A stretch of DNA of 64,000 nucleotides from Xylaria sp. FL1777. Lineage: Eukaryota > Ascomycota > Sordariomycetes > Xylariales > Xylariaceae. Position 1 is the stretch's first letter. Each line of letters opens with the position of its first letter. A program made the position numbers and the translations under genes. Location of the stretch: contig MU400541.1 in the NCBI GenBank assembly GCA_022578965.1, forward strand, positions 1 to 64,000, in the 5' to 3' direction. Shown here in pieces: positions 1 through 10,820 of this stretch. The notes beneath the pieces were generated by a model. That model ran no database searches. It saw only the letters and a program-made list of their open reading frames with translations, and was not told the origin of the DNA.

Positions 1-141
1 TAAGCTTTAAATTACTATAAGCTTAGTAAGCTAAATAAATTATTATATAACTTTAGCTTTAGCTAGCAAAAAAAAAAGTGCAAAGTATATATAAAGGCAT
101 TAAGCCGCTTTAAAGGCCACTTTAGTGCTAATTTCGTAACA
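1..141 (-). mobile_element. LTR fragment, type A (U3 end), cut by window edge
   Basis: This matches the last 150 bp or so of the two LTRs of element 1 (compare 10,670-10,820), including the 26-bp internal repeat, the AAGTGCAAA block and the terminal TTTCGTAACA. In the element's own sense (minus strand) it is the start of U3, TGTTACGAAA. The rest lies left of the window, so it may be a solo LTR or the 5' LTR of a complete element. It is less mutated than the LTR at 3,123-3,616 (it keeps AAGCCGC and GGCCAC). Confidence 0.85.
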
Positions 142-174
142 AATAGCTTAGCTAACTAAAGAAAATATATATAA

Positions 175-478
175 ATTATAATAACATAATTAATTAACTA
201 AACTAATGTAAAAATATAATTAAACTAATGTTATAATATTATTACATTAATATAATAATATAATTAAACTAGTGTAATAATATTATTAAACTAGTGTAAT
301 AACATAATTAAACTAATGTAATAATACTAAACTAATGTTATAATATAACTAAATAAAATAATATAACTAAATAAAATAATATAACTAAATAAAACAATAT
401 AACTAAATAAAATAACATAATTAAACCAATATAATAATATAATTAAACTAATATAATAATATAGCTAAACAAAACAAC
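175..478. repeat. AT-rich minisatellite
   Basis: An irregular array of short units built from AATATAATTAAACTAATGT and ATAACTAAATAAAATA, repeated many times with small changes. It is the only clear structure immediately after the LTR fragment. No coding capacity is visible. Confidence 0.7.
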
Positions 479-1579
479 AATATTTAGGTTATATATTTTA
501 ACTAGGTGGCTTATTAGCTTAACTAATTAAGTTTTTTATATATTTTTTAAAATGTAAAAAAAGCTTGCAAAATGGTTTTATTTAAGTTATTACGTAAATT
601 TAAGAAATGCTTACAAAATTATTGTAGTTTTTTTATATATAGCTTTTAAGCTAGCAATATTTTATAACTTTTTAATTTTTATATAGTTTGCTTGCAAAGC
701 TTTTAAATAATAGCTTTATTAAAAGTTTTATATTAAACTAAAAGTTTAATTTAAAGCTTATTAAAATCTTTAAAAAAGCTAGTTAAAAATGTTATACTAA
801 ATATAGTAAACAATAAGTTGTTTTATATAAGCTAGCTATACGTTATGTATACTTTAGCAAGCTATTGTTTTTGCGTATTGTTTTATGCATTGTTTTATGC
901 ATTTTTTTGCGTATTTTTCTATGCATTTTTCTGCGTATTGTTTTACGCTTTAAACGCACTACTAGCTAAAAAGTCAAGCAACTAAAAGCTTGTAATGCTA
1001 GGCTAAATGTACTAAAAAGTAAACAACTAACTTAATAAGCTAACATTTATAGTTTGCTATAAAATAAATAAGCTAGTATAAAAAAAATCTAGCAAAAAAA
1101 GTAATAATTTGTTAGTAAAAAGTAATTTATTATTTAATAAATGCTGCTATAAAAAAAACTAGCTATTTTAGCTATTAGCTTTATTAAGCTTTAAAATAAA
1201 TGCTTTATTTTATAACTCTTTGTTTAAACTACTAATAAATAGCAGTGCTAAATTATAAACAAACTATAGCTTATTATTTAATATGCTATTTTATAGGTTT
1301 AATAGTAAAAATAGTTTATTATTGCTGTTATTTAAGCTATTAAAAGCTTGTTTTATATATTGCTAAAAATTTAGTTTATTAAGTTCTTGTTTTATTTTTG
1401 CTATAGTTTATAATTTCTTAAAATTAATTATTATATATACGTTAAGCAAAAAATAGGTTTAAATAAAGAAATTATACTTTTATTAAAACTAGAAAATAAT
1501 AAAAAACGTAGCTATAAAAACAAGATTTTTACATTATTAATGCTTTACTTAATACGCTATTTTATAATATTATTAATAT

Positions 1580-2030
1580 AAAAGTCTAAAGGCATAATTA
1601 AAAAGGCTTTATTAAAAGCACTTATTAATAAATAATTTAGAAGCAATAAGCTAGTTATATATTAAGCAGGCTTATTATAGCTTTTATTAGCATAAAAAGA
1701 AAAGTTTAAAGATATAATTAAAGGGGCTTTATTAAAAGCACTTATTAATAAATGATTTAAAGGCAGTAAGCTAGCTATATACTAAGCAAGCTTATTATAG
1801 CTTTTATTAGCACAAAAGGGAGAGTTTAAAAACATAATTAAAGGGGCTTTATTAAAAGCACTTATTAATAAATAATCTAGAGGCAGTAAGCTAGCTATAT
1901 ACTAAGCAAGCTTATTATAGCTTTTACTAGCATAAAAAAAAAGTTTAAAAATATAATTAAAGAAGCTTTATTAAAAGCACTTATTAATAAATAATCTGCG
2001 TTTTTGTAAGCAAGCTTATTATAATTTCTA
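1580..2030. repeat. 120-bp tandem repeat, about four copies
   Basis: The block GGCTTTATTAAAAGCA recurs at an exact 120-bp spacing (ending near 1,620, 1,740, 1,860 and 1,979), followed each time by CTTATTAATAAAT and then by a GCTTATTATAGCTTTTA block. The fourth unit is shortened by a deletion after 1,995. Units differ mainly by C/T and G/A changes. 120 is a multiple of three, but no frame stays open. Confidence 0.85.
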
Positions 2031-3117
2031 TAGGTTAAAATAAAGTAAATACTGTTTAAGTTTAAAAAATTAACCTAATATTAAACAATAGCTTTAATAT
2101 ATTTTATTTTGCTACCTTTAAAGCTAATTTGCTAACTTGCAGCAGCTAAGTAATTACGCAAAATTTAAACCTTGCACTTTATTTTTATTATGTTTGCTGC
2201 TTTTAGTTTATTTATTATAGTACTATAAAAGTACTAAAGTACTTAAAGTTTATATATTATATATTTGATTTTTATTACTTTAATAAGCTTTTTGTTATTT
2301 ATTAGTAAGTTTTATATTATATGTTTTTTAATAAAGACTTTATGTTTTTTAGTTAAAAAGTTTTATATAATTTAGCTAGTTAAAAACAAATTGTTTTAAA
2401 AGTTTAGTAATATGTTTGCTATAATAAATAAAAAAAGCTTTTTATGCTAGCAAACGTTAAAAATAAAAAAAAAGAAAAACTATAAACAAACAAAAAAAAA
2501 AGAATTTAAAAGTAATAATACGTTAAAAAAAAGCTAGCATATTAAACTAGCTTATATATACATATTTAAAAACTTTTTAAGTTATGCATTAAATAAACTT
2601 ATATAAGTGCATATAGTATTATAAGTATTTATTTTTATTTATAACTAAATAAAAAGATTATTAAAAAACTAAAACTGCAATAAATAATGTATATTTATAG
2701 CTAAAAATAAAATAAGAAATATATGCTATTAATTAATTAAGTTAATATTAAAGCATAAAGCTAGCTATTTTATAGTTACTATTGTTTTTTTTTTGTAGCA
2801 TTTTAGCATTACTGCTATTACTACTAATAAAACATTAATAGTATTAGTTAACTTTTAACTTTTAAACTTGACGCTTTTAATATTATTTATTATGCTGTAG
2901 TTCTTAAAGTAGTAAAAAGCCTAGGTTTTTTATGCTATATAGTTTTGCTGCACTATGCGTAAAATATTAGCTGCAATAATTATATGCCTATATATAGCGC
3001 TAGCTATAAAAACTAATGTTATTTATTTACTAACGCTTAGCTAGCGCTAAGCACTAAATATTATAAATTTAGCTATAACATTTAACTAAGGCATATGTTT
3101 AAAAATAGCTTTATTAG

Positions 3118-3122
3118 CGTAA
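3118..3122. repeat. Left target-site duplication of element 1 (CGTAA)
   Basis: The five bases before the LTR are CGTAA. The five after the right LTR (10,821-10,825) are TGTAG. The two mismatches are a C/T and a G/A difference, so both can come from an original CGTAG by the transitions seen throughout the window. Confidence 0.6.
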
Positions 3123-3616
3123 TGTAACGAACTTATTATATATTAATATAACAAGTTTGCTTTTAAAGTCTTGATTTGCAGGTAATAATAGGATTTTTAA
3201 TAGTAGTTCGTTAAAGAGGTTTTCGAGGTACTTTTACTACTATGCATTAATAAAGGTTTTAAAAAATTAAAAGTAATAAGTATATTAGTGCTTAGCAGTT
3301 ATAAAAAATTAATAGCTAAAAAACTAAAACTAAATAAATAACTAAATATAAAAAATGCATAATTATATAAACAAAAAAAAAGTAGAAAAAGTAATAACTC
3401 TTTTTAAATTACTGCAAGTTTAATAAGCACTAAATTACCGTAAGCTTAATAAACTTTAAATTATTATAAGCTTAATAAATTTTAAATTATTATAAGCTTA
3501 ATAAGCTAAATAAGTTATTATATAACTTTAGCTTTAGCTAGCAAAATAAAAAGTGCAAAATATATATAAAAGCATTAAGCTGCTTTAAAAGCTATTCTTG
3601 TGCTAATTTTATAACA
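3123..3616 (-). repeat. Element 1 left LTR (3' LTR, type A)
   Basis: 494 bp, starting TGTAACGAAC and ending TATAACA on the plus strand. It pairs with 10,327-10,820. In sense orientation it reads TGTTA...GTTCGTTACA, so the ends form an imperfect inverted repeat. It contains three to four copies of a 26-bp unit (about 3,420-3,510) in the U3 half. The first 260 bp (plus strand) match type B LTRs; the remainder does not. Confidence 0.93.
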
Positions 3617-3640
3617 TTATTTCTTTTTTTTTAGAATTGT
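3617..3640 (-). promoter_or_regulatory. Polypurine tract of element 1
   Basis: Read on the minus strand, a run of nine A followed by GAAATAA lies directly before the TGTTA start of the 3' LTR. This is where second-strand priming would occur, and it fixes the element's orientation. Confidence 0.65.
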
Positions 3641-3695
3641 TGTTTTAATAATTTTTCGTAAGTATTTTTTTTTTCTTTTTTTTTTATATATTACA

Positions 3696-4215
3696 ATGTT
3701 AAAGCGCATTAAAAAAACTAACTGCTTATTTAAAACAAAGCAAAAACTTATTTTTGCTTCTTTTATTAATTTTATTAGCTATAAAGTTATGCTTTGTTTT
3801 TGCTGCTTTAATTAATTATTAACGTATAAAATAACAAATAATATGTTTTGTTGTTTTAAATATATATGCGCTAGTTACTTTTGCAATAAATTAAAAGTTC
3901 TAGTTAACTTAATTAACAATATAGTTTTTAAACATTATTGTTTTAAAAAAAAAAAAAGCAAATAAAGTAATAGCTACTTTTAGTTTAAAAAAAATTAAAA
4001 CAAGCTTAAAATAGCTTTAACTTTATTTTAAGCAAGTTAGCTTAGCTTTATATACAAAAACGTTTTTTAAAAGCAAAAAATATTAAAATAGTTTAACAAA
4101 AGCTTTAGTTTTTAAATAAACTAAACAAAATAAAGCACATTAAAAAAGAACAAAAAGCGCTAATAAAAAAGCAAAAATAATAAAAAAAGCAAGCTAAAGC
4201 AACACAAGCTGCTTT
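3696..4215 (+). pseudogene. Antisense cysteine-rich coiled-coil frame of element 1
   Basis: A relic frame starts at ATG 3,696 on the plus strand, opposite to gag-pol, between the integrase region and the 3' LTR. The first 40 or so codons are open (MLKRIKKTNCLFKTK...), then TAA and TAG codons appear, mostly where CAA or CAG is plausible. Residues 35-70 hold closely spaced cysteines (LCFCC, then MFCCF and YFCN), resembling a zinc-binding cluster, followed by a lysine-rich stretch. The frame in the same place in element 2 has the same layout but almost no nucleotide similarity. Small zinc-cluster plus coiled-coil proteins are a known companion of fungal repeats, from general knowledge; the function is unknown. 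Reading it as a real ancestral gene is an inference. Confidence 0.5.
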
Positions 4216-4218
4216 ATT

Positions 4219-7200
4219 TAAGTTTAATTAAAATTTCTTAAGCGTTTCTTTTAAAGTTAACTTTTTTTTTTTGGTTTTAAGCAGTTAAAGTATTAACAGT
4301 AAAATTAATTTATAACTATTTTAGCAGTTTTTAAGTATTTTTTAAGTTTTTAAGTATTATTAATATATAAGTATTCCTTTTATTTAATAAAATACTTTAA
4401 GTTACTATTGTTTTAACAAAAATCTAGTATATTTTTAACTTTATAAACGTTTTAATTTGTTTTTATTTTTAGTTATGTTTTAATAAATATTTTAATAAGT
4501 ATTAGTTTTAGTAAAAAAATATGAAAAATAAAATAAATTTGCATATTTTTTAGTAATAATAGTTTATAATTAGTAAATAAAATAACTTCTTTAATTTTAA
4601 AAAAGCTAAATTTCTTAAATTTTAATTTATTGCTTAATTGTTTTGTTTTAATTTAAAAAATATTAATGTTTATATTTTGTTTTTGTTATAATAAATAAAC
4701 TTTGTTTTTTTTTTAAAAAGTTAGTTCTTTAGTTCGTTTTTTATTATAATATATTAACATTTATTGTTATAAAAATTAAAAGCATAATTGCAGTTTAGCT
4801 TATAGCGTTTTAATTTTTATTACAATAGTTTTTACTTAAAGTGCTATAGTTAAAATAACAAGTATTTTTATTAATGTTTTTTTTTATTTTTTAGTAGTTA
4901 TTTACTATTTATAAACAGCTTTATACAAAAATATGTTTATATTTTTATTTGTTAATATATTATATAAAATTTATATTATTAATAATAGTTTTACTTAATT
5001 GTTTTATTAATAGTTAATATAACTTTATAAATATTGTTTTAATATTTAATTTAGTTTTTTTGTTTGTTTATTTATTTATAAGTAGTAAGCAATTAAAAAC
5101 TTTAGTTTAATACTAATAAGTTTAAAAAAGCTAGTTTTAAACTTAAAAGTAAATAATTTATTTTAGTTTAAAATAATTCTTTTTAGTAGCTTATGCTTAT
5201 TTAAATATTAGTATATAAAAGCGTATATAAATTATTTAGCTATTATATTTTCTTTAAATAGTAAAAAGTAAGCATACTTAATAAATTTATTAATAATAAC
5301 TTATATTTTATTATATTATACTTTTATAACTAAATTAGTTAATAAAAATAATGCTATAATAAAATTTTAAATAATAATATGCTATGCTTGTTTAAGTATT
5401 TATATAAATTATAGCAGTTTATAAAGCTTATATTAAGCTGCTTTAGCTTTATTATAAATATTGCACTTTTTTATAATAAATTTAACTATGTTTTATAGTT
5501 TTAAAAAATCGTACTTTTTTTATAATTATTAAACTATTTTTATTGCTTTTTAGTGTTTATATAATAAGTATCTATAAAATTTCTTAATAAACTTGTTTTA
5601 TAAAAATTTTAGTAAATAAACTTTATGTTTATATATTAGCTTATTACCTTTTAATTTTTTGTATTTTTATAGTTATGCTAACTTTTTTAAGTTATAAGCT
5701 TATTATAGCTATATATTTATAAAGTCCTTAAATATAACTTTAATTTTTAAGCTTTTATTTCTTTAAAAATATAGTACTTAAATGTTTTTTTTTAAAACTT
5801 TAAATCTTTTTTAACTTTGTTAGCTAAGTATGTTTGCTTAAATGTTTTCTTTTTTTTTAATATAATATATTTTAAAGTTAAACTTAAAAAAAAAAACTAT
5901 TTAATTTTTATATTATTTAGTAATTTTTTATATAGTTATAAATTTCGTTAAGTTTTAATAATTTAAATAAATTTTAATTAGCTTTATAGTTTTTATAAAA
6001 AACAGTTCTTATTTTTTAAGTGCTATAATAATTATAAATAGTTCTTTATTATATATAAAGTATTATAATGTTATATTTTATAATGCTTTAAAATAATAAG
6101 CTACTAAGTGTTATTTTCTGTTGTTTTTTAGTTATTTTAAAACTTTTGTAATTATATTATTTAAAACATTTATTTTTAGCTTTTTCTTTTTTTATAGATT
6201 AAGTAGTTTAACCACAAAATTAAAAATAACTTTTAGTTTTAGTTCTTTAAAAGCTTTTTAGGCTTTTTTTAAAATTAAAAAAAATTTTCCTTTATATTTC
6301 TTCTTTATATACTTTATAAAATAAAATGCTATTTTTTTAAAGTTTTAAATTAACATTTAAACATAATTTAAAAATCTTAATGCTTGTTATATGTTTATAA
6401 TAGTAGCTAAGTTAAATATTTTCTAGTTTTGTACTGTATTAATTTTTAACTATTAAATCTATATTTGTTTTAAAATAATTATAAATTCTAAAAAGTTAAT
6501 TTTTTATATATATTATATATATTTTTTTATATTAAGTTGTAATTTTGCTTGTTTAAATATTTTTAATACTTAAATTATATATTTTTTATATTTTTTTAGT
6601 GTTTTAAAGTAAATCAAAATATTATTTAAGTAAATAAACACAAACTTATTTAAAAACTTTTATAAAATTATTATTATTATATATTAAAAGCTAGCTAATA
6701 TGTTTTATAGTTTTTATAGCATAACTATATACTTATATAGTTTATATATTATTTATATAGCAGTTTTTTATTTTTTTTCTTTAGCTATTTTAATAGCATA
6801 ATATTTATTTAAAATATTAACTGCTATAAACTATTTTGCTTAGCTAATATTTTTTTTTATAATTACTAACAAAGTAAAAAAATATTTATTTATAATAATA
6901 ATTACGTTTAATAATTAATAATTAATTATTATTTGTTATACTAGTTTTTTTTCTTTATTAATTAGTTGTTTTTTATTTTTTATTTTAAGTACTAATACTA
7001 TAAAATATTTAACAAATAACTAAAATCTTTTTAAAAATTCTCTTGCTAAATCTTTTTAAATGTATTTCTATAAAACGTTTGTTTTATTTAAGCTTATATA
7101 GTATACTTAATAAAGCTTTAGTTAATATTTTTCTTTAATAAAAATGTAATAATTTTATAAGCTATATTTAAAAAGTTCTTTTTTTTTTTTTTCTTAAATA

Positions 7201-10200
7201 GTTTATAAAATTTATAATATATTTTTAGTATTTTATTTAGAATTTTTTTTGCAATTTTTCTGATTTTTTTGCTTTATTTTTTACTTTTTTAATTAATAGT
7301 TTTTGCTTTTTATTAGATTAAAAAGTTGCTAATCTTTAGCTATAGTATTTCTAAAATAATATTATAATTAAATATATTAATAATATTTAATATAATTTGT
7401 TTTTTATATTTTTATATAAATATATTAAAAAGTTTAGTTTTTTTAAATATATAATTATTATTATAGCTAAAAGTGCTTTTATTAAATTTTTTAATTTTTT
7501 AAAATTTTTGCTTATATTTTGAAGAAATTTTATTTTGTTTTACTACTTTAAATAAAATTATATTAACTTATGCTTTTAAATTAATTAAAATGTTATACTT
7601 TTTTTTTTAATATATAAGTTTAACTTTAAATTAGTTTTACTAGTTATTATATTAAACTTTACGTAAAGCTTTAATTTTTTTAGCTATTTATTGCTTTTTT
7701 AATAAGTGCTTATTTTGTTTTTTAATTTTTTTTTGTAAAATGTTTAAATGCTTGTTTTATTTTGCACTTTAGATATTATTACGCTTTGTTTTATTTTTGC
7801 TTTTAATTAAGCTTTAAATTATAGTTTTTAAGCTTTTTTACTTTTAGCAACTATTTTTTAATACAATTATACTTTAATTAGCTAGTAATATTTATAGCAA
7901 TTATTTTTATATTTTTTTAAAATAGTATTATAAATATAATTAAAATCTTTTTTAAATATTGCAAATTTTTATAGATCTTTATAATAAACTATAGTTATAA
8001 CTAATTATTTTAATTTATAAAAGTTTTATATTTTTGTTTTTGTAATTTGTTTAAAAAACTAATTATTTTTTAGTTTATTAAATAAATATTAGTAGTAATA
8101 ATATATTATATAACAATTTTATAATACTTTATTATATTTTAAATCTTTTAAGCATAAAATATTATTATTGTTTTGTATTATAGTTTTATTATAGTAGTAA
8201 TTTTTAGTAATTAGTGAAATTACTAGCTTTAGTTTTTAAAACATATTAGTTTTTATGCTAACTATTAATGCTTTTTTGTTTTATTATATTTAAAGTAGTT
8301 TAAGCTATAAAAATACTTTATTTATTTTTATTAGTTTTTTTTTTGTAATATTTTTTATAGCTTTTAATTTTATTTATTTTTGCTTTAAAGTTTTATAAGT
8401 TTTGTTTTTTTAAGTTTATTTAACAACTAAATGTTTTAATAGTTTATAATTAGTTTAATAATTATACTATTTATAGTTATAGTTTTGTTTTTTTAAATAT
8501 AACTTTTTTTTAAGCTATATTTTAAGCTTTAATAGTTTAAAATTTTTATAGTTTTATAAGTTTATTAACTATATTAATTTATTACTTTTTATTATTTGCT
8601 ATTTTTAGTTAAACTATTTTTTTAAGTTATATATTAAATAACTTTAATTGTTTATATAACAAATATATCTTTTTATAATTTATTTTAATAATTATAAAGC
8701 TTTTAAATAATATTTATATGTTTATTTATTTTAATTTATATAAATAAAGCATTTAAATTTATTTAATATAGCACTTTTATTTTAATTTAAAACAGCAATT
8801 TTATACTTTTGCTTTAAAAATATATTTTTTAAATTGCTTTATTATTTTTTATTGTTTTAAACTTTTATAACTTATACTTTTTTTTTAAGTTAAAAAATTT
8901 TTTTTTTTTATAGTTTTTTTTTTTGTTTTTTTTCTTAAATTAGCATTATTTTTAAAAGTATTCTTTTTTTTTATAGTTATAACATTTAACTTTAAACATA
9001 TTTTAAAGTTATTATTTTTAAACTTTATTAATTTGCTTAAATCTTTGTTTAATATTTTTTTAAGTATTCTTTTTTTTGTTTTTTTTAGTTTTTTTAGTTT
9101 TAAAGTACTAGTTAAATAATTATTAATTAATTATAATAGCTATATTAATATATATATTAATTTTTGCTAGTTTATTTATTTTATATAGTTTGTTTTAAAT
9201 TTAAGTTTTAAGTTTATTATAAAATAAATAAAACAATATAAGCTTAAGTAATTTTAAGATTACTATTAATTATTTAAATTTTATAGCATAATTTATTGCT
9301 ACTTTTGTTTGTTTTAAGCAATAAAGTGCTTTTTTTATATATTTTACTTTTTAAATATTTTTAAATAGTGCTTTTATTTAATTTTTAAACTTAACGTAGT
9401 TTTTAAAAATTTTTTTTGTTTTTAGCTTAAAGTTAGTTAACTTATTAGCTTTTAAAAAATCCTTTAAAATAAATTAAAACCATTTTAATACTTTTTTTAA
9501 AAAAATTATAAAATAGTTATTACTTTTTAATTTTTTTTTGTAATAATAATAAAGTGCTATTTTAAATAAAGTTTAACATAAATTAAAAAAGCTTTTATAT
9601 TTATAAATTTATTATAAAGCTTTAAAGCAATAAGTTTAAAACTTTTAATGTTTAGCATTTTTAACATTATAAATAATTTTAATAATAAAAGCAATAATAA
9701 TAATAAAAAGTTAAGTTTTTTATTTTAAGTTATTACTTTAAATATAGCAATAATAAAAATAAGCATTAAGTTTACTAGTAGTAATATTAATATTAGTTAT
9801 AATATAATTATTTATTTAAAGCTTTAATTTATTATTATAATAATAGTTATTATTACTGCTTTAATTATTATAGTTAATATTTATGCTAGTTTAAAAGTTA
9901 TAACGTTTAATATTTAAGCTATTTTTTAAGTTAAAACAACTAGTTTGCTTTATAATATTAGCATTAATATTAATTCTTTTTTATTACTGCTGCTTAACTT
10001 TTTTTTTTTTATTACTGCTTTTTTTTTAATAAAAATAGCTAATAAAAGTACTAAAGTTTATTATTTTAGTATATTGCTAGTTCTAAAAGTTTTTAAAATC
10101 TTTAAACTTAATTTTTAACTTTTTGTTTTTAGTAATATAACCTAAATTTAGTTTTATTAGTTATTAAGTAAAGTTTACTTATATAATGCTATTTAGCATT

Positions 10201-10326
10201 TTTATTTTTTAAATATCTCTTTAGTATACTTTTAAAAGTTTATTTTATAAATTATTTATTATTTAACTTTTTATACTAATATTTGTTTTTATATATTAAG
10301 TTTTATTAATTAAAGAGCTATTAAAA
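4219..10326 (-). pseudogene. gag-pol relic of element 1 (Ty3/Gypsy)
   Basis: On the minus strand the RT catalytic block reads YLNNILIYF (YLNN at 6,621-6,632), where Gypsy RT has YLDDILIYS: both aspartates have become asparagine by G-to-A change. RNase H follows at about 5,920-6,190, with VAYYFKAL and YNKELF matching the family's VAYYSKxL and YDKELLAI blocks. Integrase should lie from there to about 4,219, and gag towards 10,300, by position; I could not read their motifs. Stops occur throughout, largely explained as CAA, CAG or TGG codons turned into TAA, TAG or TGA. Confidence 0.88.
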
Positions 10327-10820
10327 TATAATAAACTTGTTATATACTAATATAATAAGTTTACTTTTAAAGTTTTAATTTGCAAGTAATAATAAAATCT
10401 TTAACAGTAATCCATTAAAAAAATTTTTAAAGTACTTTTATTATTATACATTAATAAAAGTCTTAAAAAATTAAAAATAATAAATATATTAATGCTTAGC
10501 AATTATAAAAAATTAATAGCTAAAAAACTAAAACTAAATAAATAACTAAATATAAAAAGTACATAATTATATAAACAAAGAAAAAGTAAAAAAAGTAATA
10601 ACTCCTTTTAAATTACTGCAAGTTTAGTAAGCATTAAATTACTGTAAGCCTAGTAAACCTTAGATTACTATAAGCCTAGTAAGCCTTAAATTACTATAAG
10701 CCTAGTAAGCTAAATAAGTTATTATGTAACTTTAGCTCTAGCTAGCAAAAAAAAAAGTGCAAAATATATATAAAGGCATTAAGCCGCTTTAAAAGCCACC
10801 CCTGTGCTAATTTCGTAACA
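10327..10820 (-). repeat. Element 1 right LTR (5' LTR, type A)
   Basis: 494 bp, the same length as the left LTR. Its right half is less mutated than the left copy (AAGCCGC, GCCACCCCTGTGC survive). Its outer end is TTTCGTAACA. The first ten bases, TATAATAAAC, are the mutated form of TGTAACGAAC. Confidence 0.93.

Larger units (their letters stand above)
142..3122. other. AT-rich DNA without recognisable gene
   Basis: No reading frame or transposon boundary could be supported here apart from the two tandem arrays listed separately. All frames are full of TAA and TAG. It is probably old, mutated repeat DNA, but I found no second copy inside the window. The last five bases (CGTAA, 3,118-3,122) are the left target duplication of element 1. 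Confidence 0.5.
3123..10820 (-). mobile_element. Element 1: mutated Ty3/Gypsy LTR retrotransposon
   Basis: A 7,698-bp element bounded by two 494-bp LTRs in direct orientation. The interior aligns with element 2 from about 4,219 to the right LTR, with nearly only C/T and G/A differences. Sense is the minus strand: the reverse transcriptase and RNase H relics read that way, and an A-rich polypurine tract on the minus strand abuts the left (3') LTR at 3,617-3,640. Order in sense direction is 5' LTR, gag region, protease and reverse transcriptase, RNase H, integrase region, antisense frame, 3' LTR. The RT-before-integrase layout and the YLDD-type motif place it in Ty3/Gypsy. It has no open frame and cannot be active. 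Confidence 0.93.
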
